Origin: Pseudomaricurvus sp050633365 | GTDB taxonomy: Bacteria; Pseudomonadota; Gammaproteobacteria; Pseudomonadales; Cellvibrionaceae | Reading direction: 5' to 3' | Length of the DNA stretch: 64,000 nt | NCBI GenBank assembly: GCA_050633365.1 | Contig: JBOEGJ010000029.1 | Location: forward strand, 118,018 to 182,017 | In this document: in pieces, positions 1-8,502 of the stretch | How positions within the stretch are numbered: the stretch's first letter is position 1 | Layout: every line of letters starts with the position of its first letter | The notes under the pieces: generated by a model | What the model saw: only the letters and a program-made list of their open reading frames with translations | Database searches by the model: none | Told to the model about the DNA's origin: nothing | Made by a program: the position numbers and the translations under genes

Positions 1-122
1 CTTGGCGAAGTCTTGTGGAAGGAATCGAGGGAGGTACTCCGATGTCAGCGCTTAGAGAGGCTCTAAGTAGAGTTCAGGCACGATTGTTAACAGTCTTTGA
101 TGTTAGCGAAGCAGAGCAATGA
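1..122 (+). CDS. 3' end of an unidentified protein (cut by window edge)
   Basis: A frame is open from base 3 to a TGA at 120-122 and would encode a 39-residue tail ending DVSEAEQ. It is convergent with the ridA block. An internal ATG at 42 has a good ribosome site (GGAGG, 7 nt upstream), so a 26-residue standalone ORF is the alternative. A 7-bp hairpin (CTTAGAG/CTCTAAG, 51-67) lies within it. The tail is too short for me to recognise a family. A LysR-type regulator or another chromosomal gene is possible, but this is not supported beyond the open frame. Confidence 0.4.
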   Translation, partial: WRSLVEGIEGGTPMSALREALSRVQARLLTVFDVSEAEQ

Positions 123-186
123 GATTCTGCTAAACGACTGCGAATTGCCTGTGGCAAGAGTACCGCTCAGTTTGTATGTGAGCTCA

Positions 187-221
187 GTAAAACAAAGGTG
201 GCGCAGAATCAACTGCGCCAC
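187..221 (-). terminator. Rho-independent terminator of ridA
   Basis: A perfect 9-bp stem (GTGGCGCAG/CTGCGCCAC, 198-221) is followed on the minus strand by a T-rich stretch (CTTTGTTTTAC). It lies 14 nt past the ridA stop, at the right place to end the spoT-ridA transcript. Confidence 0.75.
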
Positions 222-234
222 AGAGGGGCTGCTA

Positions 235-621
235 CTAAATAACCATAATGCCGTCGGCCTCTACCATGGCACCTTTGGGAAGCTGTTTAACACCGACAGC
301 GGCACGGGCTGGGTAAGGTTCGTCAAAATATTCGGACATCACCTGGTTGACCGTGGGGAAGTTAGTTAAGTCTTCCATGAAAATCCCGAGTTTAACGATA
401 TCGTTCAGACTACCACCGGCTTCTTCGCAAACCGCTCTCAGATTCTTAAACATCTGGTGGGCTTGAGTGGCAAAATCTCCCTCAACCAGCTCCATAGTTT
501 GAGGATCTAATGGAATCTGGCCCGACAAATAAACCGTGTTATTGACTTTAACGGCTTGAGAATAAGTGCCAATAGCGGCCGGTGCTTTGGTGGTGGAGAT
601 GATTGCTCGGTTGGTGCTCAT
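235..621 (-). CDS. ridA: RidA family enamine/imine deaminase
   Basis: 128-residue protein of the RidA/YjgF/YER057c/UK114 family. These cytosolic trimers hydrolyse reactive enamine/imine intermediates such as 2-aminoacrylate released by PLP enzymes. Visible family features are the GTYSQAV segment near the N-terminus, LSGQIPLDP, and the C-terminal PARAAVGVKQLPKGAMVE, whose arginine binds the substrate carboxylate. An ATG five codons further upstream is in frame, but the AAGGA ribosome site sits between the two, so the ATG at 621 is the start. It lies 83 bp downstream of spoT on the same strand, a common order in gammaproteobacteria, and a terminator follows. Confidence 0.93.
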   Translation of the reverse strand: MSTNRAIISTTKAPAAIGTYSQAVKVNNTVYLSGQIPLDPQTMELVEGDFATQAHQMFKNLRAVCEEAGGSLNDIVKLGIFMEDLTNFPTVNQVMSEYFDEPYPARAAVGVKQLPKGAMVEADGIMVI

Positions 622-704
622 GGTGAATTCCTTCATCGTAAAATTGAAAACGCCTGACGAATGATAAAATCGCTGAGGCGCTATCGTGATAGAGTTATTT
701 GAAT

Positions 705-2822
705 TTAGTTTTTACTGCGACCAATTTTGATAACGGCATTTAAGAGCTTGAGTCGACGCATAATCGTTGCTAGGTGAACCCGGTTGTGCACTCCTAGGCA
801 AAACTTGATGACGGAGTTGTGCGCGTCTCGCTCGTCGACGTTAACCTGTTCGATGTTACCGCCAAGTTCGGCAATACGCGTGGCCAATGATGCGATGATG
901 CCACGCTCGGATTGTACTTCGACACGAACGTCAGCAAGAAACTCCCCAGTTACCGTCGGTGCCCAGTTTACCGCACTGATCTTCTCGGGATTATCGCGCA
1001 GGTCAACAATGTTTCGACAAGTGTCTCGATGTACGACTAAACCTTTCCCAGCACTGATGTGACCAATGATAGGATCGCCGGGAATGGGGCGACAACAGCG
1101 AGCAAAGCTGATCATCAAGCCATCGGTGGAATCGATCATCAATGGCGAATAGATATTGGCGCTGCTATTTTCGGTACTGTCTTCGGTGGCGAGAATCTTT
1201 GCCACCGCGTGGGCAATTCGATTGCCCAGACCAATATCTTCAAGCAGAGCATCAATGGTGGCACAGTTGGTCGAACCCAAGAGCATTTCGGTTTGCTCTT
1301 CGGAAAGATGTTCCAGATCTACCCTCTCATCTTGCAGAGCTCGGCTGAGCATGCGTCGACCTAACTCGATGGATTCGTGGTGACGTTGGTTTTTCAAGAA
1401 GTGACGAATGCCTGAGCGAGCTCTGCCCGAGGTGACAAAGTTCAGCCAGTTGGGGTTGGGTTGTGCACCTGGTGAGGTAATAATAGAAATTTTCTGACCG
1501 CTCAATAAAGGTTGAGACAAGGGCGCCAAACGATCGTTAATGCGGCAGGCAACGCAGCGATGGCCGACGTCGGTGTGCACCGCGTAAGCAAAGTCGATGG
1601 GGGTTGCGCCCGAGGGCAGTTCGACAATTTTTCCCTTAGGCGTAAAGACGTAAACCTCGTCGGGGAATAAATCGATTTTTACGTTTTCGATAAATTCTAG
1701 CGAGTCGCCAGCGCGTTGTTGCATCTCTAGCAAACCTTGAATCCACTGGCGTGCACGAGCATGGGTGCCGCTGGGCACATCATCACTGCCGTCGGATTTG
1801 TACAGCCAATGGGCGGCGATGCCAGAGTTGGCCATCTCGTCCATTTCTTTGGTGCGGATCTGAACTTCAATGGGTACACCGTGCATACCCACCAACACCG
1901 TATGCAAGGATTGATAACCGTTGGCTTTGGGGATGGCGATGTAATCTTTGAATTCGGTAATGACGGGTTTGTATAGATTGTGCACCGCGCCCAATACTCG
2001 GTAACAAGTATCGACACTGTCGACGATGATTCGAAACGCGTAGACGTCCATAATTTCATTGAACGACTTTTTCTTATTGCGCATCTTTTGATAGATGCTG
2101 AACAAGTGTTTTTCACGCCCAATCACCAGCGAGTTAATATTCTCGCGCTCCAAGCGCAACTCAATGGCATTCTGAATTTTTTCGACCAGTTCTTTGCGGT
2201 TTCCCCGCGCCGTTTTCAGTGCCGTTTGTAGACGTTCACTGCGCAGTGGATACATGGCGGCAAAGCCGCGATTCTCTAGCTCAAGTCGAATATTGTTCAT
2301 ACCCAATCGCTGGGCGATGGGGGCGTAAATCTCGAGGGTTTCTTTGGCGATGCGACGCTTCTTTTCCGGCTTGAGTGCACCCAAGGTGCGCATGTTATGC
2401 AGGCGATCGGCCAGTTTCACCAAAATCACGCGAATGTCTTTGGCCATGGCCAGAGCCATCTTCTGGAAATTCTCTGCTTGCTTCTGCGCCTGAGTCTCAA
2501 ATTCGAATTGTGTGAGCTTACTAACGCCGTCGACCAACTCGGCCACGGGTTCACCAAATTGTTCGGTGAGGGCAGCTTTAGAAATGGTGGTGTCTTCAAT
2601 CACATCGTGCAACATGGCGGCCATCAAGCTTTGATGATCCATGTGCATGCCGGCAAGGATATTGGCAACTTCTAAGGGATGGGTGACGTAAGGTTCGCCG
2701 CTGCGTCGTTTTTGCCCTTCGTGGGCTTGCTCGGCGTAAAAGTAAGCGCGCTTAACGCGACTAATTTGCTGGGGTTCTAAATAGGAGCTGAGCCGGTGGC
2801 CCAAGGACTCAAGTGTCTGCAT
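705..2822 (-). CDS. spoT: Bifunctional (p)ppGpp synthetase/hydrolase SpoT
   Basis: 705 residues, close to the roughly 702 of E. coli SpoT. Domains in order: HD hydrolase (about 20-180, with H48 and H72-D73 in LHDVIEDT), RelA/SpoT nucleotidyltransferase (about 235-350, GREKHLFSIYQKM and the YIAIPKANGYQSLHT segment), TGS (about 385-450, VFTPKGKIVELPSGATPIDFAYAVH), a helical region, and a C-terminal ACT domain (about 630-705). The intact HD motif supports hydrolase activity. It makes and degrades the alarmone ppGpp under nutrient stress. The ATG has the ribosome site AGGA, 6 nt upstream. The gene begins only 17 nt after the T-run of an intrinsic terminator that follows rpoZ, so expression likely depends on read-through or attenuation (see findings). 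Confidence 0.95.
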   Translation of the reverse strand: MQTLESLGHRLSSYLEPQQISRVKRAYFYAEQAHEGQKRRSGEPYVTHPLEVANILAGMHMDHQSLMAAMLHDVIEDTTISKAALTEQFGEPVAELVDGVSKLTQFEFETQAQKQAENFQKMALAMAKDIRVILVKLADRLHNMRTLGALKPEKKRRIAKETLEIYAPIAQRLGMNNIRLELENRGFAAMYPLRSERLQTALKTARGNRKELVEKIQNAIELRLERENINSLVIGREKHLFSIYQKMRNKKKSFNEIMDVYAFRIIVDSVDTCYRVLGAVHNLYKPVITEFKDYIAIPKANGYQSLHTVLVGMHGVPIEVQIRTKEMDEMANSGIAAHWLYKSDGSDDVPSGTHARARQWIQGLLEMQQRAGDSLEFIENVKIDLFPDEVYVFTPKGKIVELPSGATPIDFAYAVHTDVGHRCVACRINDRLAPLSQPLLSGQKISIITSPGAQPNPNWLNFVTSGRARSGIRHFLKNQRHHESIELGRRMLSRALQDERVDLEHLSEEQTEMLLGSTNCATIDALLEDIGLGNRIAHAVAKILATEDSTENSSANIYSPLMIDSTDGLMISFARCCRPIPGDPIIGHISAGKGLVVHRDTCRNIVDLRDNPEKISAVNWAPTVTGEFLADVRVEVQSERGIIASLATRIAELGGNIEQVNVDERDAHNSVIKFCLGVHNRVHLATIMRRLKLLNAVIKIGRSKN

Positions 2823-2839
2823 CGGGGTCCTGCTTGAGT

Positions 2840-2881
2840 AAAAAAATCGGGGCCTGATTTTGCAATCTAGGCCCCGATTTT
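2840..2881 (-). terminator. Intrinsic terminator between rpoZ and spoT
   Basis: A 13-bp stem (AAAATCGGGGCCT/AGGCCCCGATTTT on the plus strand) with a 13-nt loop is followed on the minus strand by seven T residues. It starts 9 nt after the rpoZ stop, and the T-run ends 17 nt before the spoT ATG. The distal arm CAGGCCCCGAT nearly repeats the spoT ribosome-site sequence CAGGACCCCGAT. Confidence 0.85.
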
Positions 2882-2890
2882 AGGGAGTCA

Positions 2891-3148
2891 TTACAGCTGC
2901 GGCGCAGAAGTATCGATGACCAACTCTTCGAAGTCGTCCTGCTCTTCTTTTTGAGTCAGGATGCTGGCATCAATATAGCCTTCTTCAATTTCACGCAAAG
3001 CCAATACGGTAGGCTTGTCGTTCTCTTCTGGAACCATTGGCTCTTTACCGCCAGTGGCAATCTGACGAGCGCGCTTGCTGCTGACCAAAACCAGTTCAAA
3101 ACGGTTGTCTACGTGATCGAGACAATCTTCTACAGTAATACGAGCCAT
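2891..3148 (-). CDS. rpoZ: RNA polymerase omega subunit
   Basis: 85-residue omega subunit, which helps assemble RNA polymerase by chaperoning beta-prime and forms part of a ppGpp site. The N-terminus MARITVEDCLDHVDNRFELVLVSSKRARQ is split here as MARITVEDCLDHVDNRF and ELVLVSSKRARQ, both diagnostic. The acidic C-terminal tail is typical. A ribosome site (AAAGG) precedes the ATG. It lies between gmk and spoT on the same strand, the conserved gammaproteobacterial order, and functionally couples to spoT. A strong terminator follows. Confidence 0.95.
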   Translation of the reverse strand: MARITVEDCLDHVDNRFELVLVSSKRARQIATGGKEPMVPEENDKPTVLALREIEEGYIDASILTQKEEQDDFEELVIDTSAPQL

Positions 3149-3168
3149 GTGTGCCTTTACCTTTTGCT

Positions 3169-3247
3169 ATGCCCTAAGGGCGGGTTGTCACTTGTGTTTC
3201 CCTTTATATAGGGCATTTAGACGCGGTTGTCAGGTGAATGCCCTAAT
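3169..3247. promoter_or_regulatory. Repeated GCCCTA elements upstream of rpoZ
   Basis: A 9-bp inverted repeat (TAGGGCATT at 3209-3217, AATGCCCTA at 3237-3245) and a direct copy ATGCCCTAA (3169-3177) lie in the gmk-rpoZ gap. They could form an operator or an RNA hairpin in the rpoZ leader. No regulator can be named. Confidence 0.3.
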
Positions 3248-3298
3248 CCTCGACGCACGAGGCCGGAAAAAGTCGGCCAGTGTACGCAAAACGACCAA

Positions 3299-3916
3299 TC
3301 AGGACAATAGCGAAGACAGTAATTGCTCGTGTCTTTGTTGCTGATTGTCGAGAGTGAGACGCTGACTGACCAATATCGAGCGAAATTCGCTCAATGCCAC
3401 GTCAAAATCGTCATTGATAATAACATACTGGCCTTCCACATAGTGGCTCATCTCATTGATGGCCTCTTGCATGCGCGCATCAATAATACTGTTGTCGTCT
3501 TGGCCACGACCGGTGAGGCGGCGGGTAAGCTCTTCCCGCGATGGCGGCAAAATGAAGATACCGACGGTCTCTGGGATCAACTTCCTGACCTGCTGAGCCC
3601 CCTGCCAATCGATTTCGAGAATTACATCGGTGCCACCGGCCAAGGTGTCTTTCACCCATTGGGTGGAGGTGCCGTAGAGATTGCCAAACACCTCGGCGTG
3701 CTCCAAGAAGGCATTGTTGTTAATCATCTCGACAAATGTGTCGCGTTGGCTGAAGTGATAGTTCACTCCATCTTCCTCACCGGGGCGCATGGCGCGCGTG
3801 GTGTGCGAGACAGACACGCGAACATTATCGGTGCTATCGATCAAAGCTTGAACTAAGCTGGTCTTGCCCGCGCCAGATGGGGCAGAAACCGTGTATAAAG
3901 TACCGCGTGAACTCAT
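3299..3916 (-). CDS. gmk: Guanylate kinase
   Basis: 205 residues, the usual length. It phosphorylates GMP to GDP with ATP. The P-loop SAPSGAGKTSL lies near residues 9-19. The GMP-binding part is seen in SHTTRAMRPGEEDGVNYHF and in the EIDWQGAQQVR segment, and the lid region is near GRGQDDNSIIDARM. It is on the minus strand with rpoZ and spoT downstream, so purine nucleotide supply and (p)ppGpp metabolism are encoded together. A longer plus-strand frame opposite it is only a shadow. Confidence 0.95.
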   Translation of the reverse strand: MSSRGTLYTVSAPSGAGKTSLVQALIDSTDNVRVSVSHTTRAMRPGEEDGVNYHFSQRDTFVEMINNNAFLEHAEVFGNLYGTSTQWVKDTLAGGTDVILEIDWQGAQQVRKLIPETVGIFILPPSREELTRRLTGRGQDDNSIIDARMQEAINEMSHYVEGQYVIINDDFDVALSEFRSILVSQRLTLDNQQQRHEQLLSSLLS

Positions 3917-4009
3917 GGAATCAGGGCCTCTTAGATTGAGAGATGATCTTCGTCATCTGCTCGTCATTATTGTGCATTGGTGGCGATAAGCAATAGCGTT
4001 TGTAGGCGG

Positions 4010-4879
4010 TTACTCCATATTTTGGATCTGCTCACGCATCTGCTCGATTAATACCTTCAATTCAATCGCCGCTTGGGTGGTATCGCTAACAATAGACTTT
4101 GACGATAGCGTATTGGCCTCGCGATTGAGTTCTTGCATGAGAAAATCCAGTCGGCGCCCAACACTGCCTTTTTGCTTGAGGGTACGACGCACTTCTGTGA
4201 CGTGAGTATCGAGACGATCTAGCTCTTCATCCACATCGGTCTTCTGCGCCAGATAGACCATCTCTTGTTCCAGTCGATCTTGATCCGGCTCGGCCTTAAG
4301 GGCTTCGAGTTTTTCCAGTAAACGCTCGCGCTGGCCTTGTAAGATGGACGGCAAAATATCTCGGACCAGGTTTACCTGCTCGGTGATACCATCGAGTCGC
4401 TGTTCGATAAGGGATTTGAGCTCATCGCCTTCACGGGCTCGATGCTCTACTAGGGATTTTAACGCTTGTTTGAACAAGTCTAGCGCCGCTTCGAGAATAG
4501 TCTCTCGCTCGATGTCGTGATCGGCGATCATACCGGGCCAGCGCAGCAGTTCCAGCGGATTAAGGGGAGCGGTGTTATCCACAGCGTCGTTGACCTGGCC
4601 GACAGCGTCGGTGATTTGCGCTAACAATGCCGTATTTAGGCTGAGCGCTTGACTGCCGTCGCTGTTGCCCAGTTGATAGGTAAAGGAGGCTTCAACCTTG
4701 CCGCGAGACAGTGATTTTCGCATTTGCTCGCGCAGCGAGGGCTCCAGTTCGCGGATGAATTCCGGCAGGCGAAAATGCGGTTCTAAATAGCGATGATTAA
4801 CGCTGCGAACTTCCCAAATCAGGGTTCCCCAAGGGTGTTTGGCTTCTTGGCGGGCAAAGCCAGTCATACTGCAAGGCAT
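4010..4879 (-). CDS. yicC: YicC family endoribonuclease-type protein
   Basis: 289 residues. The start MTGFARQE, the middle part rich in coiled helices, and the C-terminal GRRLDFLMQELNREANTLSSK (seen in two parts, GRRLDFLMQELNRE and ANTLSSKS) are hallmarks of the YicC family (YicC_N plus DUF1732). E. coli YicC has been reported as an endoribonuclease acting on RNA. Here it lies divergent from rph, as in many gammaproteobacteria, which fits a role in RNA metabolism. The minus-strand gmk follows after 93 bp. Confidence 0.9.
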   Translation of the reverse strand: MPCSMTGFARQEAKHPWGTLIWEVRSVNHRYLEPHFRLPEFIRELEPSLREQMRKSLSRGKVEASFTYQLGNSDGSQALSLNTALLAQITDAVGQVNDAVDNTAPLNPLELLRWPGMIADHDIERETILEAALDLFKQALKSLVEHRAREGDELKSLIEQRLDGITEQVNLVRDILPSILQGQRERLLEKLEALKAEPDQDRLEQEMVYLAQKTDVDEELDRLDTHVTEVRRTLKQKGSVGRRLDFLMQELNREANTLSSKSIVSDTTQAAIELKVLIEQMREQIQNME

Positions 4880-5016
4880 AGCGATTCCTTAGTTTAAGAC
4901 CGCGTCAGTGGCGGTGTTGGAGCGGTTGTGAAGCGAGACTCAGTCTCTCTTCAGCTCAATCGTCGAAATAGTACCACAGCCATTGGCGTGATTCGGACGA
5001 ATGCATGCGCTTTCGC

Positions 5017-5022
5017 TATAAT
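5017..5022 (+). promoter_or_regulatory. Probable -10 box of rph
   Basis: A perfect TATAAT lies 57 bp before the rph ATG, in the yicC/rph divergent gap. No good -35 is seen at 17 bp; TTCGGA at 4992-4997 would need a 19-bp spacer. Confidence 0.4.
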
Positions 5023-5079
5023 AATGCCCCTTCGAAGATCGGCGATTTCCGATCCCCATTTAAGCTTGAGGTTTCTCCT

Positions 5080-5802
5080 ATGCAACGACCTAGCGGCCGC
5101 ACTCCTGACAGCCTGCGTGACATCCGTATCACCCGTAACTTTACTTGCCACGCTGAAGGTTCAGTACTGATCGAATTTGGCAATACTAAGGTGATTTGTA
5201 CCGCCACGGTTGAAGAAGGCGTACCGGGCTTTATGCGCGGCGAAGGGCGCGGCTGGGTGACGGCTGAATACGGCATGTTGCCTCGCTCGACTAACTCTCG
5301 TATGCGCCGCGAGGCCTCGGCCGGTAAGCAAAGTGGTCGTACCGTTGAAATTCAACGCCTGATCGGCCGTTCGCTGCGCGCGGCCATGGATATGGAAGCG
5401 CTGGGTGAAAACACCATTAAGATCGATTGTGATGTTATCCAAGCCGATGGTGGCACTCGCACTGCCTCCATCACCGGTGCCTGTGTGGCACTGGCCGACG
5501 CCGTCCAATACTTGAAAGATAACGGCAAAGTTAAAGGCGAGCCTTTGAAGCGTATGATTGCCTCTATCTCTGTGGGTATTTACCAAGGCGAAGCCGTGCT
5601 GGATTTGGATTACCCAGAAGACTCAAACGCCGAAACTGACATGAACATCGTTATGGCCGACGATGGCGGTATCATCGAAATTCAAGGCACTGCCGAGGGT
5701 GAACCTTTCAGCGAAGCAGAATTTGCCAACATGATGAGCTTGGCGAAAAAAGGCATTCAAGAGTTGAACGGTCTGCAGCAAGCGGCACTGAGTCAAGACT
5801 GA
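5080..5802 (+). CDS. rph: Ribonuclease PH
   Basis: 240 residues, the normal size. This phosphorolytic 3'-5' exoribonuclease trims the 3' ends of tRNA precursors and works as a hexameric ring. Features include MQRPSGRTPDSLRDI at the start, GRGWVTAEYGMLPRST, the substrate-binding part RTVEIQRLIGRSLRA, and CDVIQADGGTRTASI. An in-frame ATG at 5005 would add 25 untypical residues. The start at 5080 follows a GAGG ribosome site and matches the family. It is divergent from yicC. A hairpin without a T-run (CCACTG/CAGTGG, about 5838-5866) follows and may mark the transcript end. Confidence 0.95.
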   Translation: MQRPSGRTPDSLRDIRITRNFTCHAEGSVLIEFGNTKVICTATVEEGVPGFMRGEGRGWVTAEYGMLPRSTNSRMRREASAGKQSGRTVEIQRLIGRSLRAAMDMEALGENTIKIDCDVIQADGGTRTASITGACVALADAVQYLKDNGKVKGEPLKRMIASISVGIYQGEAVLDLDYPEDSNAETDMNIVMADDGGIIEIQGTAEGEPFSEAEFANMMSLAKKGIQELNGLQQAALSQD

Positions 5803-6018
5803 AGTCTCTGGCAATAATTGCCCTTGTCTGACTTTGCCACTGTCACGGGTTACCGCGGCAGTGGTCGCTCACGTCATCACAAGGACACGCTAGACTCTAA
5901 ATGTTTCTACACCGATTAAGTGACACTCGCATTTATCGCCTTCTGTATTGGTTATACAGCGCTGTAGATGATCGTTGACAATCACCTCAGTGTTGCGGAA
6001 ATCGAGTTGTTGATGACC

Positions 6019-6660
6019 CTACTTTTGCGTCACTATCAGCGACGAAAAGTAAATCATCACAGAGCCTGACAGCCGCTGAACCCAAACCCCTACTCGTGAT
6101 TGGCTAGATCTAGCTTTCATTTTATCGATGGCAAAAGTCATGGCAACAAACCACAGCGCGATGATCACGGCATGTATTGAAACCAATAGCAGCGATCCCG
6201 CAGGGCTAAAACTATCGGGCGTTGTAAATTGCGGGAAGGCGGCTAGATAAAACAGTGAGACTTTAGGGTTTAACAATTGAGTGATAAACCCCTCAAAGAA
6301 AAACGCTCTTAAGGTAGTGGTTTTCGTTTCCTTGAGTGAATCTGTTCGATTAAAACTATCGCGTCTTGTTTCGGGCTTTTTGAAGGATTCTATCAGTGCC
6401 TTGACGCCAATATAAAAAAGATAAGCGGCACCGATCATTTTGATAATAAAAAACATCTCCGCCGATTGTAGCAACAGTGCAGAAATGCCAAAGATTGAAA
6501 AAAAACCGTGAAAGAAGGTGGCACTGGTTAATCCCAATATGTTGATCAGCGCAGGATACTTGCCATGGGATGAAGCTGTTTTAATGATTAGTACGCTGTT
6601 TGGTCCCGGTGAGATGACCAATAGCGCCGCTATTAGGGTAAAGGTGATCAGTTCGCTCAT
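6019..6660 (-). CDS. LysE/RhtB family amino acid exporter
   Basis: 213 residues with about six predicted membrane helices. The family start is seen in LITFTLIAALLVISPGPNSVLI, where PGPN is the conserved loop after helix 1. KMIGAAYLFYIGVKALIES and FFEGFITQLLNPKVSLFYL are further conserved parts. RhtB/LysE proteins export amino acids or analogues across the inner membrane using the proton gradient. The substrate cannot be read from sequence. The ribosome site GGGAG lies 6 nt before the ATG. It is on the same strand as the three-gene unit upstream but separated by 222 bp, so probably independently expressed. Confidence 0.85.
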   Translation of the reverse strand: MSELITFTLIAALLVISPGPNSVLIIKTASSHGKYPALINILGLTSATFFHGFFSIFGISALLLQSAEMFFIIKMIGAAYLFYIGVKALIESFKKPETRRDSFNRTDSLKETKTTTLRAFFFEGFITQLLNPKVSLFYLAAFPQFTTPDSFSPAGSLLLVSIHAVIIALWFVAMTFAIDKMKARSSQSRVGVWVQRLSGSVMIYFSSLIVTQK

Positions 6661-6882
6661 GAGTTACTCCCGGAATCGATAGAATTCTGTCTTTGCAAAT
6701 TTAAGCGTGTTACTCGTGATTCGCAAGCATAGAGCTTATCGGGTGGATGGCCGCGAGCATTAGTATAGCTTTAATTATAATATGGCGTTCTATTCACCAT
6801 TTATCGTCGGTATATTTTCCTCTTCGCACAATTTCCCATTAATCAGCTTTGCAATTATGTGATTTTCGAATCCAATCGATGC

Positions 6883-7443
6883 TTAATCAATCAGGTGAAT
6901 CTGGCTGTACTTTCTTGCCGCACCGTAAAAAGACAAACAGGCCCAGGCAATCTCTAAGGTTAATACCGGTAAGTTTTGATCCAGCCACAATTGTGGCAAC
7001 AGTGCTAAAGCCGCATAGCCATTCCACAATAAGTAGTGCTGCGGTTCCATACGCCCAGCACTGAATAGCAAATACGCCAGTGAAAACACGTAGGCAGATG
7101 TCCAGCCTAGAACGGTTAGATCGAGTGCCGCTGCCTGCACTGAGATGACCGCCAGCCACAGCCACAACAGGGCTATGCCTCCCATGTACCAAGACTGCGC
7201 GATGGCAAACCGCTTGAGATCGACTTTAGCCAATAAAAGAATACTGATTAGCGCCCAGAAGCCGTTGATTACTACAGCCTGCCAAGATTGTGCCACTACA
7301 GAGGTGATCACCAAACTAAGCGCCGCGACTAAGTTGCCACCGTAATACAACGATGGTTTCCATTTTGTGATTAGAGAAATGTAACCGTGGTTAATCAAGT
7401 AGAGCAGCGTGCCGAACCAGCCGAGTAATGACAGAATGCTCAT
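6883..7443 (-). CDS. CBU_0592-like membrane protein with two repeated halves
   Basis: 186 residues, nearly all hydrophobic, with about six to seven membrane segments. The sequence contains two related halves. The first is GWFGTLLYLINHGY, then YYGGNLVAALSLVI, then AVVINGFWALISI. The second is GWTSAYVFSLAYLLF, then YLLWNGYAALALL, then LTLEIAWACLSFYG. This resembles a tandem duplication of the small CBU_0592-type membrane domain, whose role is unknown. The ATG overlaps the stop of the upstream binding-protein gene by 4 bp (ATGA), so the two are translationally coupled. A longer upstream frame in this phase is antisense noise. Family assignment is by pattern memory and moderate. Confidence 0.7.
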   Translation of the reverse strand: MSILSLLGWFGTLLYLINHGYISLITKWKPSLYYGGNLVAALSLVITSVVAQSWQAVVINGFWALISILLLAKVDLKRFAIAQSWYMGGIALLWLWLAVISVQAAALDLTVLGWTSAYVFSLAYLLFSAGRMEPQHYLLWNGYAALALLPQLWLDQNLPVLTLEIAWACLSFYGAARKYSQIHLID

Positions 7444-8486
7444 AACAACTCGATATGCATGTTGCGAACAAACAGTTCTTTGCCCACGTGTGGGCCGTTT
7501 AACACCACCACGCGACTCAGATCCATCATGTTTTTGTAAAAACGATCGGTGCTTGATGGTTCGACGATACGATCGCTCCACTCAATCACGATAACGCGGG
7601 TTCCCTGTGGCAGGGTAAAATACTGGCTGCTAGAGGTGAGATTGCTGGTTTGACCCAAAATGGCGGGATAGCCTTCGGCGGTGATCAGTTGCGCTAAATC
7701 CAAGGGCACCGGCAGCTGTGCGGGAACTACCTCAATGCTCTCGATGCTCAAAGCTCGCAGTTTGGCCAGTGCCTGATTGAAGGCGGCAATGGTCTTTTGG
7801 CCGTTTTCGGTTTTGGGGGCAATCATATGTAGACTGGATTGATCGCGAATATCCTCTCGCTGACGTATCAGTTGAATACGTTCTGGAAACGCAGAATGTA
7901 AGGTGTGGGCCATGACCCCATCGGTCATAGGTAACAAATCAATCTGACGGTTGAACAGCGCTTGCAGTGCCGATTTTTCACTGCCAAATACCACCGCTTG
8001 ATCGAGCAGTTGATCAATGCTCTGGCCATAACTGTAACCCGATACACGTCCAATACGCAGTGAACTGAGATCAGCTCGGCTTTGTTCACGGGTCAGAAAC
8101 TGTAGGTTGTAGTAGAGGTGACTGGTGGCGGAAAAAACCGGATCAGAAAAAATAACTTCTTCTGCTCGCGCTGGTGTTTTAAAAAACGGAAACGCCAATT
8201 TAGCGCGATTGCGTTTTATCAATTGGTAACTCAGATCATAAGATACATAGCGCCAGTGTACTTCGGCATCCATCTCAGTGGCGATCAAATCGACAATTGA
8301 CGCAGCTGTTCCCAGTGGCGTTTGTTCGTCAGTGATATAGGGCGCCCAGGTATTGGTTATGATGGTGAGTGGCCGCGGCTCCGTGCTGTTTTCGGCTGTG
8401 GCCAGTGCAGTGAACACTGTGAGAAAACACAGTGCCAACCACTGTCCACAAATGTTTGTAGGAAAAAAAGTATTCATGATCGTCAA
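7440..8486 (-). CDS. Periplasmic solute-binding-like protein (SBP family 3 type)
   Basis: 348 residues. An N-terminal signal peptide (LALCFLTVFTALATA, cleavage about residue 31) is followed by a bacterial extracellular solute-binding protein family 3 pattern: RPLTIITNTWAPYITDEQ, a lobe with DLIATEMDAEVHWRYVSY, and the second-lobe entry LRIGRVSGYSYGQSID. No ABC permease or ATPase is nearby, so it is probably not a classic transporter part. It sits in a tight unit: 16 bp after a membrane-anchored protein and overlapping the next membrane protein by 4 bp. A sensory or envelope role through those membrane partners is an inference. Confidence 0.75.
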   Translation of the reverse strand: MTIMNTFFPTNICGQWLALCFLTVFTALATAENSTEPRPLTIITNTWAPYITDEQTPLGTAASIVDLIATEMDAEVHWRYVSYDLSYQLIKRNRAKLAFPFFKTPARAEEVIFSDPVFSATSHLYYNLQFLTREQSRADLSSLRIGRVSGYSYGQSIDQLLDQAVVFGSEKSALQALFNRQIDLLPMTDGVMAHTLHSAFPERIQLIRQREDIRDQSSLHMIAPKTENGQKTIAAFNQALAKLRALSIESIEVVPAQLPVPLDLAQLITAEGYPAILGQTSNLTSSSQYFTLPQGTRVIVIEWSDRIVEPSSTDRFYKNMMDLSRVVVLNGPHVGKELFVRNMHIELL

Positions 8487-8502
8487 TTAGTCACTTGTCG
8501 AA

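Noticed and set aside
3323..3856. 177-codon plus-strand frame opposite gmk
   Set aside because: Antisense shadow of a well-conserved guanylate kinase; no ribosome site and no recognisable protein.
5838..5866. Hairpin after rph
   Set aside because: Only a 6-bp stem with a long loop and no T-run on either strand; not enough to call a terminator.
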